64,000 nt of DNA from Pelecanus crispus. Taxonomy: Eukaryota; Chordata; Aves; Pelecaniformes; Pelecanidae. Of this stretch, positions 13,601 through 26,640 are shown piece after piece. Location of the stretch: contig NC_134648.1 in NCBI RefSeq assembly GCF_030463565.1, forward strand, positions 13,433,806 through 13,497,805. Reading direction: 5' to 3'. How positions within the stretch are numbered: the stretch's first letter is position 1; each line of letters begins with the position of its first letter. Both the position numbers and the translations under genes were made by a program. Under the pieces are notes generated by a model. The model was not told the DNA's origin and ran no database searches. It worked only from the letters and a program-made list of their open reading frames with translations.

Positions 13601-16600
13601 TTCTGAAATGGACTTCATGGGACCTACGGGGCATCTGGACCAGAGACACTGTTTAGGAATTATTCAGGAACAATAATCAAATGAGCGCGCAAGTCCCGGG
13701 TCTCAAAAATAACCCTGATTTGCATCTATGTTTTTTTTCTAAATGATCAGGCTACCTATTAAATAAAGGATATAATCACCAAATTGTTGCTCTGCGGATA
13801 CTGGGGAGTCGGGGATGGAACTAAGTAGTTCCCTTTAATGAAGAATAAAAATTTCCTCAGCAATTTCATGCAGCAATGCCAACTATTCCTGGTTCTACAA
13901 GTACATTTGCATGGGGTAGGAAGGGAAGGAAGGTGAAAATCCCACAACTAAACCCAAATTGCTTTAGAGCTAACTCCATACTACAAAAGCTTTGGCTGTG
14001 CTACTTTGGCTTCCTTGACTGGTAATACTCCATTGTAGGTGGCTACATAATAATTACTCTGAATCTCTCTGGACTGATGAGAGATCATTTCTAAGCATCG
14101 TTTCAAAAATTAAAAATATTTGAACAGTTTGTAAAGTTATACTTGAACTTATTTGCAAAAGTACTTCTAACTTAGTTAAGAAACTGTAAAAGTAGAAACT
14201 TTTCAAACAGGAGGTACTGATGTCAAAAAAAACTCATAAACAAATACACACATTGCTTTTTCATGACATGAGCAAAACATGTATTTATTAAAACAGATTG
14301 GGTCAAAGACTATCCTGGAATTTAAATTTAAAGAGGATTCCCCAAAATATCTTTAATTACAGTGAGACTACTATGAATCCTACACTGAAATCATCTTGAT
14401 GTGAAACTAAAATAAGAAATTTATGACACTCTACTGAGAAACCAGAATTTCAATTGTGTTTGGCCAGAATACACATCCTGCTTGCAACCTGTGTGAATAT
14501 CACACAATTCAGTTGCTTAATTAATGAACAAATCCTTGTACAAGAGATCTTTCCTGTGCATTAGTATATGCTTTTAACTGTACTTCATAATTTGTCCAAA
14601 TTATTTGAAGTCACCATTTCATTTGGAAACTTCTGCAGTACGCCACACTACTAACTACAGCGACTATCACTTTTATTTGTGAATCTGTCCAAATGATGAA
14701 ACATGCAAATGAACCAACCCATCCAACCTTAAAACTGCTTAAACTCACAGACATAAAAACATCATATATAAAAGACACCTACTTTCCCTTTCTAAGAAGT
14801 TTCACAAAATAAACAAAAGAAAAATGCAGCAAAACCCATACAATTTTCTAGATCTTTAATTTCTACTAATATGCAAAGTATAATTTACCATCATCAATAT
14901 CCTACCAAATAGAATCATAGAATCATAGAATGCTTTGGGTTGGAAGGGACCTTGAGAGATCATCTAGCCCAAATAACTCTAAAACATAAGGAAACACAGA
15001 AAATATTTGGCTTAAGTAGCAGTGATCAGATCAGTTCCAAAAATGTAACAAGCATTGGCAGTGTAAATAGCATTCACTAAATTGTCTGGAAGATGAGATA
15101 ACCTGAGGTTTACAATGATGTCCTCCTTTGTCTCCCCCCACTATAAATAAGGCATATTGTAAAATCCCACCATCACCATCATTGAAAATGAAACATTTTC
15201 AATTGGTGTTAAAAGACCTACATTGTAAATAATGGAACAATGCTAAAATATGGTTATGAAACCAAGTAAAACAAATTATGAAGACATTATACTGGCAAGC
15301 GACAGCACCCTCCTGAAAAGGACACTTACAGAACAGGAACAGATTTTGTTTCAGATGCAGGAAAATCCTAGATACATCTGTCTGCTAAGTAACAAGCAGC
15401 ACGATACTAGAAATCATCAATAAGGCGATACTAATTATTCAAACTATTTATTCAAATTCCCTATTTGGATAAAGGAAATTAGTTGCAACCAATTTGCCTC
15501 AAAACTACTGACTTCTGCCTTTCTTGATGACTCTTTGGTTTTATATAATAAAGAGGCTTTATTGCAGGGTAACACAGGGTAAGCCAGCACTAAAAAAATC
15601 TAAAAAGCTACACTGCATTTAAGAGTACAACAGAAGTTATTTCAAAAGGTTACAAAGTCCTCTCAATAAAATTGTAAGTCACAGTTTATATATATGTTTT
15701 AAAAGAAATCTAAGGATTCATTCTTTAAATATTTTACTAATGTTTTAAAGCAAAATATCTTGAGATCAAAAAAATATCTCTTGAGCAGGTTGCTCTTGCT
15801 CAAATCAACTAATTCACCAGAAAATGCGCGACTGGAAATTGAGAGAACTTCCTCTGTATTTGGCGGTATAAAGCACCAGTCCTTCTTTAGTAGCTTTGCT
15901 TACTAGCATAAATTAATAGCATTTGTTCTACAATCACCCCATCTAAAAGAACAGATTACGCCTTGGAAGAATGAAGAAAGAAGGGGTTTCTTGTTTGCTT
16001 TTTTTGCTTGTTTGTTTTAAACAAAGGAGACATGCTGTCAACCAATGACTTCATCCCAACGCATGTCGTCTTTTGGCATTGATGTAAAGTCATCTCCAAA
16101 AGATGAGATGTCACAATCAAGATTTTTCCAGTCCACAAAGATAGCCTTTTGTCTAAAGAATTTCACTAATTTTTAATAGTACATATCTAAACTGTTTACA
16201 AGCATTTAGTCAGGATTAAATAACATGAAGTTACAGGTAATTTAATCCAATTCCTTAACATTTTAATCTTTTAAGATGAACTAATGGTATGGGTATATCA
16301 GGCAATTATCAGAAGCCAGATCAGTGTATGAATAAAACAACAGAAGAAACTACATGCAGTCATGCTCCTTCCTTTCATGAGAAAGCAAGGTAGCTTGTCC
16401 TTCATTTTTACCACGGGGTAACAAGGTGCCCCAGAGTAGCTAAGCACTGTAAAATTCACACCAACTTGCTTATATAGCCAGGTCTTTAATTTTCAAATTA
16501 CAGTGTTATTTAAATGCAATTGCTTCTCATTTCCGTAACTATTCTTCTTACATCCTTTAACAATAAAGCATGTTCATATTTGAAAAAGCCTTCCATCTCT

Positions 16601-19600
16601 ATCTTTTTTTTTTTTTTACTTAATGGCTTGCTACTGCCTACAAATGGTATTAACAAAAAACACTGTTGTTCAGACTCTACTACCATAATCCTTTGGCCAA
16701 AATAAAGTAAAGCCTTTTCTTTTTCCCCAAAATTGGTATACAAACTGCTTGGTCTCCATTGAATCTTACAGGAGCTCACACAGCCAACACGAAGTGGAAC
16801 CAAGATTCTCCAACATCAAACCACCAAGACATTAAGCGGGTACCTTTACATGTATTAACAGCCAACACTCCCACACATGAAACAGGACACTATTGCTGAG
16901 TGCGAGAGAAACACAGACTGGAGAGGCAGAGAAGCTGGTAAGCCTTAGCTAGATATATGAAGCTTCTCCTGCTTCCAAGCTGCCAGACTGCATTATATAT
17001 ATCACATCTTCCACCAGCATTAAACGTAGATTAAAGAAGCAGCAAAAATCAGTGAATCGGGCTAAGGAGTTTGCATGATCTGCAATTGCTGCATTGTCCT
17101 TTTCAGCAGCGTGTCAGTACAGGACTTCTTAACATTACAAAAGAAAGCAAACATCTGTGTATCTGCAGCCACAACATCCAAGCTTGAAGGTTTCTGGGGT
17201 CGGCACCCAAGCGTATGAGAAATTAGCGGTATTGAAACTGATATGTTTGCGCTGTCACGTGGGCTGGCTTTTACCATCTAGACCAGTCTTCTGACAACAG
17301 AAGTTGCCAGAAAAAAAGCAGGAAGATAGGTTTTTTACTTTCAAAAATTTCAAACGAAATCTCAAATGCACAGCTCCTAGAGCCCAGCTCTGACCCAGTG
17401 ACTACCTATATTAGAACAAGATGGAGAGCAGACTAGGGGAAACCCTGCTGGCTTTCCAGACCTTCCCCCAAAACAAGGCACACCAGAAGACGGAAGAATG
17501 CTCAGACACGAAAGGAAAGAACTTGCAAGACGGAACGTAACAACACTCCCTAATGTCACCCACTGTAACTATTTGAAGGGATCTATTTATTAAAATACCT
17601 TGTGAATAGACAATAAAGATATTTTTGCCCTTCCTGTTTGCAAAGGAGTCTATGACAATATTCTGTTATAGCCGTGGTATAAAGTGGGACAATCTATAGC
17701 TCCAAGACACTTCCAAATAAATTCAAGCTGAGGTGCTTTATTAATATGAACATGGTTCTGCATCAACACAGCTTAGACAATGACCAGATGTAACAGGAAA
17801 CAGAAGCCAAGGAGAGAAAGAAGAAGTAGAGAACAGTACACCCCTCCATTTTAAGGCATAGGGTCTCCAGAGTACCTGCCCCATCACGACCCCACACAGG
17901 CACACTCACAACCAGAGTGTCTTCACACCAGCATGCTCCCTGCAAGCAGAAGCCTACTGTAAAGACACTCTAATACAAAACCTGATAAAGGGAAAAATAG
18001 AACACAAGAATTCAAAACTTACCTTTTCCAAGATGAATTTGTTTAGATAAGGCATGTAACCCTGATTGGAAACTGGTCCTTCATCATCGTCCCTAAAGTG
18101 CTCTTCCAAGGCCACCGGGTCGTGGGGAACATTTAACACTGTGCACAAGTTGTGAGAAAGGACCTAAAGATAGAAGAGAAATCGGTGACACTGCTGTTGG
18201 CCTTAAGCATGCTTTGTTTGGTCCCGGGCAGACCTGTGACTCACAGAACAATGCACAGAAAGTGACACCTTCATGTCAGCACAAGTTCTGCCCTGCGGAT
18301 TTTTGTCAAAAACCAACACATAACTAAAAAAGTTGACTCCAAGGATTCGATGGCTTCAGACAGTTGCACGTTCACAGAAGCAATACCATCAGAGATAGGT
18401 CCATTCCTACAGAAGCGCAAACACAGCTACAGAAGCTACCCGTTGTACACATATGCACTTGAAAACCAGGAGAGGCATGCAGAAACACCAAAGTAATACT
18501 TACAGAGTGAAATTAGATAGCCTCAGAAAACAACCACAAACATCTAGCCTTTGAAATTATATTTACTATCTAGTGAAAACAAGTAACTAAGAAAACAACT
18601 CAGTATGTACCTTTACTTTACAAAGAAAAATGACCACTCTAAAGCATTAACAACAGATTTCCCTCATCTGCTTGCTTTTGGGTTGCTTCTCAACATTCAC
18701 CCCATGTTTCAGCTAGCAAAGGAAAAATAATGTTATAGAAAGGGGAAGGGTTTAGGTGTGGTTCTCAAATTTTTATTTTAAAAAGGTATTTGCATGAATT
18801 ATGTCAAGAGCTTAACACCTTGAGAAATGACCTTCAAGAAGCGGCTACATGCTTCATTAGTTTTAAGGAAGTACTGAATTATTGAAAACTAACTGGTAGC
18901 CAACGCATCTCAACTTCTTCAACTTAGGCCAAGTTTTGCACACACAAACTACCACCTCGGTACCAACAACAAGAAGGCAGAGCCTGGGTAGCAGTCATTC
19001 CTGTGCCACCAGCACTTTCCTAAGAAAGGCAAAGCAGCATTCCTTTCATTGTTCACACTGTCTCAAGTCAGGTCAGTCCTGTAACACACTGCCCACTGGG
19101 TCTTAAACACACTGTCACTTGGGAGCCCTCTCCCCTTGGCATGATGCAGAGTTATGCCTCTGAAGACCACATACCCGCTACAGGAACTGGGTTAAGGATT
19201 TAACTTCACATGCCCAGGAATGGTCTGCATGGAAAAAATGTAACTAAGAACCAAAGGCAAAAAATACAGGTGAAACAAAATTAGGCAGCAGTAAAACAGA
19301 TTGCATCCTTTGAAAAGGCAATGCTGTTTGTGGTATTTTCTTTTTTAAATCAACAACAACTAGACAGGACAGTCTGCAACTGAATTTTGGCATGTTTTAG
19401 TTTTTCACTGTGCAGCATAGAATTAAAAAAAAACAGACCCAAATGATGCAAAGAGAAAGCAGTAAAACAATGTGCAGAAAATTTATAAGCGGGTCGATTT
19501 AGGTGAGTAGACATAAAGCAGTTGAGATGGGGTAGCTGCAAAAGAAGAAGTGAAAGTCTGAAGTCATCAAAGCCTAGGAAATCAAACCTATGCCACACAC

Positions 19601-22600
19601 TTAAAACATCTGGGCTCCTCCCCGCCCCCCCCCCCCCCCATATAATGTACATTTACTTTTCTTATGTATGATAAGGAGACATGCAGAGTCTAAGCGCTAG
19701 TTAGCACAAAAACCTACAAAGATAGCGCAACATGCAAGTTTGGTTCAGAGGAGAATTTCTCTCTACATACCTCCAAAGTTATACTTTCTTTTAGAAAAGC
19801 ACACATTTCCATGAGAAATACATATTTTCATTGTCGTATGCTAACATTAAGCCACTGGAGCTAAGCAGGTGCAAAAGTTCAAAAACAGAAAACCAATAGC
19901 ATCAGCCTTATTACAACAAAAGCTGTACTTCCCAAAGTAGCAAAATAGTATTTAGAAGTTACCACATTTCACACTACCCTCCATCAACAGTGTATCTCCC
20001 TTCAATCTATCCTTACTTTTAACCACCACATCAAATCAAGTATTTGAGTCCATGTGATTTACATATGGTGGGGGAAAAAAATGTACCGTCATGCGTGTTT
20101 CCCCTTCTATTTAAGGCTTCTGTCGTTATTTATAGAGGACTGAGGGATTCTTGAATTTCTGAGAGATAGAGATGATCTCAGTTTTCCAACCAGACTGTAG
20201 TTGCTAATACTATAACTAAAAACATCCTCAGCTAATAAAAATATTCTAAAAGTGTAACTGATTTAAGCTTATTACCAAAATAACTTAGAAGTCTCAATAA
20301 AACACTTTTCTCATTATGTCCTTTCTGCATGTTCCTCTTCTCCCTTTTTCGGCCTTCTTGCTGTAGTTGGGCTGTCAAAAACCTAGGTGCTTTCCGCATC
20401 AAGCAACCAATTTACCAGGAAAGAATTCCACTTTCAATCATTTTCTAAGATCTGCCTTATCTGCGATCTCTCCTGTGCCCAGTGCTCTCTTTTCATAACT
20501 CAGGAAATTCCTCAGCGCCTGCCAAAGCCTGCCATTCTCCAACACGGCCAAGCGCCAGCTGAATTCTTCAGTTGCAGGGTAAGCCTGAAAAATTCTGCAC
20601 TGAGGTCTCGTTTTGTTTTGTTCTCTCAAATCACTTTATCCAGACCATGATACACTCTATTTTAATGATCAATTAAAAAAAAAAAACAAACCCCAAACAA
20701 ACCCCAACCAAACTAGCTGATTATTAGGTTAATTGGGGTACGAAAAAACGCCTTGCCTTGCAGAAGCTCTGTCGACCATGAGGAAGTTTTGCACCCGTAA
20801 GGATTATTCCCCCCATGCCCACAGGGTTGCTAGGCGGCTTTTTCTTTCAGCACTTATTATGCTCTGAATGCCACATTTAACAATCTACCTTCACGCCAGA
20901 GCCAACTCCTACCCCAGGCTGGAGACCCATCTCTGTGCTGCGGCAAATGGGTACAGTGGCGGTCCCCAAACTGTAGTCCAGGAGACAGTACAAGTGGTCT
21001 GCAAAGGGTTCACAAAACCAGTGCACTCTGGGCGCAATTCTTCCATTTTCAGTGAAAAGTTTCGTAAGAAGGATGCCTAGTGGTGCCCAGAGAATACTGA
21101 AGGTGTTCTGCTCCAAATATAAATAACCAGATGAAACAAGCAAGCTGAATACCAAAGGTCATTACAGACTTTGGATTTACTTTATTTATGGCCACTCTCA
21201 TGCTGCTTTACCTGGAGTGCAGATCTCCAGCCCAGCTCTACTCCACCACAACTGCTCCCTCTCTGAGCTCCCATTTTCCAAAACGTTGATCTTCCAAAAC
21301 TTTAAGCATGTGTTGAATAGTTACCATCTGAGTAGTTCCATTTAACCTTGTCCATAAAAGTGATCTGCACTTCTCAAGGGAAGAAGAAGATCTGCTAGAC
21401 TACTTACTGCTCAGCAACAAAAATTTGGCCCAGATGACAGTAGGAGCATTAACAGGGCAGACTAATCCTACACGGCTATTGTCAGTTTCCTCTTTTTCTT
21501 TTCCATCTTTCAGGGGGGTCTCCTCCCTCCCCCATCTCTTTTTAAGATTTTAAAATGTTGGCATCGCAGATCCTGACAGGTCCATTCAGTGGCTTCGTGT
21601 GAATTCATTCCAAGACATTCTTGGCTCATCTCTCCCTGACATCCATGTCAGCAGCTAGCCAGCCAAAATAAGGCTACTCACAAGTACTTTCCCTTTTCTT
21701 TTTTCGACCAGTGTGGAAACCAGCATCGTATATGCTGGTCTTTTCAACCAGGTTATGTCTTAAGCATACAGTTTCTTGCATCACAGCATCTCCAAGGTAC
21801 AGCTTCCTTATCCACTCAGGTAGCAAATGCTCCATTCTGAGTCTTGTTATTTAACATCAGGGTTAGCGCAGCAACCTCTTTCCCAGTCAGATGAGTGTAT
21901 TCAAGCCCAGCCTCCACCAGCTCACGTTCCTGACATTAGTGCCCTTCACCCACATCACCTCTTCGTTCGTTCATTTGCTCCCTTCTCCCTTGGGCATTCA
22001 CAGACCCCCTGTCACCATTTTCGACAACCTCACCCTTCCTCTTGCCTTCACTACCAGCACACCCCCTCTGGCACATACTGGTGCCCGCCAGCATCTGCCC
22101 AGTTGCCAAGGGAATTGCGTTTCTGCCCTGCGGCTCCAGGCCCTTAGGAAGAGCTCCTGGTACATCCTCCATCTCCTGCGCCCTTCTTTTACATCCTCCT
22201 TGAAACCAGTTGACAAAACCTCAAGGACAAAGGTTAAACAGGCTGCTGATCCACTTGCAGCTGCTCCTCTCAAACACAGTATTGTGGCCCTGTCATTTCC
22301 TAACGCCCCCCTTTTGGTCTACGAGCTGCCTTGGTTTGCCAGCTCTTCTGGAAGAGGGGCATCCCTTCCCTTGCACCTTATAGACACGATTCCTCATGGC
22401 TACCCTAATACAAACGCCTCTGAGCCCCGTTAATAATGTCAGAGTACAACTCTCTCATAGTGAGTCATAATGACTAATTTCCTACCATCCTTCAATGTTG
22501 TACGAAGTCAATTGTCCAGCTGGGGTCCTGCCCACTCGTCACAGGCTCTCAACCCTTCCAGTGCCTTGCTGCATTGTTCGAGGTCTTCCTCTCCATTCGG

Positions 22601-25600
22601 ACCATCCCTCTTGCCCCTGATTACACCATTCTTCCTCTTCCCATCAGCCACTGACTTCCCATTTAGTAGGAAGGCAAAACAAAGATAAGTGGTATAATAA
22701 TCCTCTAACACCCCAGATATGAATAAAGACTGGTTTAAATTTTCTAAGCCTGACTAGTAACTTTGGTCACCCACATATTATGGGCCCAAATGAGACCATA
22801 TTTTCATGAGGTGCTCACCATCCATGTCCTGCAGATACCAACACCAGGAATCCAAGACTGAAAATCCACCCCAAGTGGTAGCACACAAAACAAAACAAGA
22901 ACAGCCAAATAACCCCATTGCCTAAGCAGAGACAAGTCACAAAGCAATACAAGGAAGAGCTCCCAGACAGAGTGTAAAAACTAACTGGTATGTATTCTTT
23001 CCAAGATCCAATCATACACAGATACTACAAGGAGTATTTCTGGCTGCTAAGTGTAACTACATTTAAAACCACAGTGTTTCAAGATCCAGATGAAAAGCAG
23101 ACTGAATGTTGGCACATTACAGATACATTTAAAATAAATCAATGTTAAAATTGCAGATTGCAAGAAAGATGAAATTGGATTTAAATATAGGAAAGCAAGT
23201 ATTTGTATGTAGCTCGTGCTCGAACCACAACAGCAGCTATAACTGCATACACAGAACTTGTACTTTAGCCTTGCTATATCAGTATTTGAAAGTGGTGAAA
23301 CACACTGACAAAATAATGATTGTGTCCATATTTAAAGGTGTAATTTAAGGACAGAATACTCAAATGTTTCTGCTGATGTAGAAAAAAGGTAAGATCTGCA
23401 GCCAGCATAACAGTAGAACTGCTGAAGATTACTGATTAGACAAAAAAGAAAAATCAGTGCATACTGGAAGAAGATAATACTCAAAATTACACAGAGGACT
23501 GATTTGATTGTCTGTTCTCTCAGCAGCTCAGACTGTATATGAAAGATATAAACAGATAAAAGACATCTCATGAAATCTTTACTATTCCAAGCAAGTCCTA
23601 GTTTTTCCTCCAAGTATTCGCTGTTTGTCCAGACTACAAAACAGACCCAATTCACTCACCTCCATCCCTTTGCTCTAGACATACTAAAACCAGTGTGTGA
23701 TGCAAACCCTTCACAGTAGGGCCTCAGCTACATAACACACATTAATTTTTCTCACAGTATTTAATGAAAATTATTTATTTTTATGGAAGGCTCAAGAAGC
23801 ACTTCTAGGTAGAGAAATTATAAATCACTGTCTTTAACAACCAACATGTTATACTTAGGACCTTCTGTGGAACATGGCGGCAATACCTTACACTGGATTA
23901 TACAACTCAAAGATCCATTGTCAGTAAGCTTTCTTACTGAGGAAGGAAGAGTTACAACACTCATGCTGTTCTCAGAAAACAAGTATTTTACCTTTTTTTT
24001 AATAACAGGAGTTTCACTAAATTGCTAAACATATTTTTCTAATGCTGCAGATCTCTACTAACCTGTTTATCTCCAAGCCTTATCTCTCCATTTTATAGGG
24101 GTGCTGTATCTTCCTCATGGTAGTGTGGATGAGAAATACTTTATTGTGAAATACCTTAGTACAACATAGCCCTAAATCAATCAGACAGGAACTTGTTTTG
24201 CTGTCCTGCCTACCCCTTTCTGCTGCACCGATGTGAGGCTACTGCCATAACATACACCTTTTCTCCCCAGTAGGACTATCAGTTTGACACCACATTCATC
24301 ATTTGCCACAAGAAGCCTATGGAAGAACACTCTCTATCCCTTCCTGTATCTCCTGAAAACTAACTCTTGGAGGCCACAGAAGGCAGCAGCCTCATTTCAA
24401 ACTTGTTTCTGCATTCCCTGATCCCCCACTTGACACTTCCCTCAGGAGCCTTCGTATCAGACAGAACTGCACAGACCCACAAAGACCCACTTCTTTTCAT
24501 CCCTTCCCTCCCACAGATAGAATGAAACACCAGAACTTTTTAGGAAGATGTTTGATAGGTAATGAGGGGACATGTTTGATTTCCCCTCTCCTTTTTATTT
24601 TTTTACCTTTTTTAAACACAAGCATTTGTAGACATGGGGCTCTAATAAGACAGCAGAGCATGACAAGACAAGTAACCATGCTTCTGTTTGGAAAACTGCT
24701 GCTCTAACCCACCTATGTCAGTCAATGATCTTAGAGAAGAAGCGATGACACCTCCGTCAGAGCAAGCCATACAAGCCCACCAGGATCCTGGCTGCTTCTT
24801 TAGCCATTTAATTCACCCCAGCACCTCTGCAACCACGACAGCTTCTTCACCGACAGGCACGCTGACGCGTATGGCAGACACACCTCCTGGGCGACTGCAC
24901 TGAGCACACAAATCGTGGCAGCGCACACAAGGTGTGGTAGTGTGGTAAGAAAACAGGATTCCTTTAAAAAGCAGGACAATAAAAAAACACCCCTCTGCAA
25001 CCTACTTCAGTGAGTCCTGTAACACTGCAACACAAATACTCGCTTTCATGATGCCACCTGTAAAAGACCTGGGACCTGCACATGTTTTCAGCTTAAGCTC
25101 GCAGTCAGGTCTGGCCTCTCGCCTGATTCCTGCCCCGCAGTCACTTCTGGCCGAGTCAGGCTCTATCTCACAGCCTAATTGCCCCAAGCGAAGAAAAGGA
25201 AAAGAGGAACAGGCTGCTTGCAGCACGTTGCGTGTTGTAGACGCTCATGACATAATGCTGAAAACAAAGTCCATTAGCTACTGACCACACCTGGAAATAC
25301 TGCCCACAGCACAGCCACTCTCGCTCGTGGAGGTAATCCCAAAAAGGGCACAAACTTCAGCTAACTGTGGCCAACACAACTCCAGCACTCAGTACAGGGA
25401 CCCAGAGTCTCAAATGTCAACAGGTGTTGCGTTCTTATTCAAAATATTTATTTAGCCAGATTCCTGCTATTATTCCCAGGCCAAGACAGTCCCATAAAGC
25501 AGGGCCAAGATGGGATCAGATTCAGCAAGCTGCCCGAGAGCTCTTTTAAGAGCACAAACATTACTTCAGCGTATAAGCTAAGGAAAGAATGGCACAGTTG

Positions 25601-26312
25601 GAGCCTCTTGACTAATTCTCCTGTTTATATCCAAATAAGAGAGCACTGTGGAACCTCGCTCTCCCCTTGGCAAGCTATGAATTTCACTTGGACGCAGCCA
25701 ACCCCTATAGATGGGACCTTGTGGCTACCCCACAAAAGATTTTGGCCAGAAAGGGTACCAAGGACACACAGTTGAAAGCAGACCAGAAGCACAACAAGGG
25801 TTTGTGCATTGACATCTCGGGAAGGATGAGTGCTTGCCTGGGCAGAATGAAAATAAGCCTCCTCGCGTGCAAGGAAGGGCCTGCGCAAGCCTCCCGCAGG
25901 ACGCAGGCGTCCAGGAGCCGCAGCGACTGGCAATGCCGCTTGATGAACAACAGCCTCAATGGAGAAGGTGCACTTCACGGCCCGCAAGGGAGCTTCGAAA
26001 ACAGGTGGCCGTGTCCCCTCATCTGGCCCTGAGCGCGACCGCCTCAGCCAGGCCCCAAGCCGAGCAACCGGCGTCCACCCTGGAGACAGGCGGTGGGGAC
26101 ACCCCAGGCCCCTCACGCCCATGGCGCCAGCCCCTCGCACCCGCATCAGGCCCCGGCCCCGCACCGCGTCCCCTGGGCTCGCCACCCGCGGCCGGCCGGA
26201 CCGCCCCACTCGCCTTGAGCTGGGACTTGGAGACCTTCCCGCTGCGGTCGAGGTCGAGGGCGGTGAAAGCGTGCCAGATGGACTTCAGCAGCTCCTCCTT
26301 GAGGCCCACCAT
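1419..26312 (-). CDS. SWAP70: SWAP70, 5' part of the gene (exons 1-4 of a longer gene)
   Basis: Switch-associated protein 70, a cytoplasmic and membrane-ruffle adaptor known to respond to PIP3, signal to RAC and bind F-actin, with roles in B cells, mast cells and dendritic cells. Four minus-strand coding exons (26312-26214, 18163-18023, 11686-11513, 1646-1419) join in frame to give the first 214 residues of a protein normally about 585 long. This is the N-terminal EF-hand-like region. The PH domain, coiled coil and C-terminal actin-binding part would follow off the left edge, and exon 4 stops exactly where the PH domain begins in the family. Recognised from near-identical blocks such as [30 protein letters not shown] and [19 protein letters not shown]. 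All exons are in phase 0. The start at 26312 gives the family N-terminus ([10 protein letters not shown]) in a strong ACCATGG context. Intron 1 lacks a GT donor. Identity is certain from recalled family sequence; the exon borders are read directly. Confidence 0.97.
1647..11512 (-). other. SWAP70 intron 3, no gene seen
   Basis: A 9.9 kb intron bounded by the exon 3 donor and exon 4 acceptor. It is AT-rich with several A-runs (for example around 4650, 4720 and 5490-5518) and a short pyrimidine-rich duplication at 6734-6830. The 162-codon frame at 8186-8674 on the minus strand has no recognisable protein character. I see no exon, RNA gene or intact mobile element. Confidence 0.8.
6734..6830. repeat. 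pyrimidine-rich imperfect tandem duplication
   Basis: AAAACTGTCTTATTTCTTTT at 6734 recurs about 61 bases later (AAAACTGTCTTATTTTTCTT at 6795), each followed by T-rich sequence. Consistent with a local duplication or slippage in a T-rich intronic tract. Confidence 0.6.
11513..11686 (-). CDS. SWAP70: SWAP70 coding exon 3
   Basis: The 174-nt exon encodes 58 residues (81-138), starting [20 protein letters not shown] and ending YPLIIVPEE. The acceptor is TTTTAG and the donor is GAG followed by GTAAGA. Phase 0 at both ends. Confidence 0.97.
11687..18022 (-). other. SWAP70 intron 2, one short CR1 fragment
   Basis: A 6.3 kb intron. It contains a CR1 tail fragment (14911-14974) and two exact copies of a MEF2-type decamer (13273-13282 and 15141-15150). 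The first copy sits in a GC-richer patch with a GGGGCGGGAA motif 50 bases upstream. No exon is recognised. Confidence 0.8.
14911..14974 (-). mobile_element. CR1 3'-end fragment
   Basis: ATAGAATCATAGAATCATAG followed by GCTTTGGGTTGGAAGGGACC is the reverse complement of the CR1 3' terminus. About 64 bp remain, so this is a heavily 5'-truncated minus-oriented insertion in SWAP70 intron 2. Confidence 0.85.
18023..18163 (-). CDS. SWAP70: SWAP70 coding exon 2
   Basis: The 141-nt exon encodes 47 residues (34-80), [20 protein letters not shown] through NKFILEK. The acceptor reads CTTTAG and the donor is AAG followed by GTAAGT. Both junctions are phase 0. It continues the N-terminal EF-hand-like region. 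Confidence 0.97.
18164..26213 (-). other. SWAP70 intron 1, no gene seen
   Basis: An 8 kb first intron, read as starting with GC and ending with AG. It contains a C15 run (19625-19639) and a pyrimidine-rich stretch around 21890-22430 that generates a 180-codon plus-strand frame with no protein-family character. No exon, RNA gene or mobile element is recognised. Confidence 0.75.
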
Positions 26313-26640
26313 GGTCGGCCCGCCGGCTGCTGCCGCCCCGCTCCCGCCGCCGCTCTGCCTTCGCCTCGCCCGGCCCCGCCGCCCGCCGTGCCCGCCCCGG
26401 GGGCGGCCGCCCGGCCCTGCCCTGCCCGGCTCCTCAGGCACCGCCCCGGGAGCCGCGCGCGTCCCGCCTCGGAGGCGGGGGCGGGGGGGCCGGGCGGGGG
26501 GCGGCGGGGCCGGGCGAGGTGCGGCTGAGCTCCCCGCGGGCCGGGGCAGCGGCGGCCCCCGCCAGGTGCCTGCCTCACGGGCCCTGCAAGAGACCGGGCC
26601 CCGCTGCGGGTGGCTCCGTGCCCCCGCCTGCAGCTGCTCT
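25990..26640. promoter_or_regulatory. SWAP70: CpG island at the SWAP70 5' end
   Basis: CpG-dense, GC-rich sequence covers SWAP70 exon 1 and its upstream side. Runs of GC boxes (GGCGGGG-type) lie at about 26470-26520, upstream of the minus-strand start codon at 26312. No TATA box is evident, typical of a broad CpG-island promoter. Borders are by eye. Confidence 0.8.
26214..26312 (-). CDS. SWAP70: SWAP70 coding exon 1
   Basis: This exon encodes residues 1-33, from [20 protein letters not shown] to KVSKSQLK. It lies inside a CpG island. The frame stays open upstream to another ATG at 26441, but only the ATG at 26312 matches the family start. The exon must end after AAG at 26214 because exon 2 resumes with the next residue in phase 0, and the following bases are GCGAGT, not GT. 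The first EF-hand-like helix-loop (acidic and Ser/Gly residues [10 protein letters not shown]) is visible. Confidence 0.95.

Noticed and set aside
21891-22433. 180-codon plus-strand open frame in SWAP70 intron 1
   Set aside because: It lies in a pyrimidine-rich stretch that suppresses stops. The proline/serine/leucine-rich product shows no domain, and an overlapping frame is also open.
26310-26441. Upstream in-frame ATG at 26441 as the SWAP70 start
   Set aside because: The extra 43 residues are CpG-island translation with no family match; the family start is at 26312.
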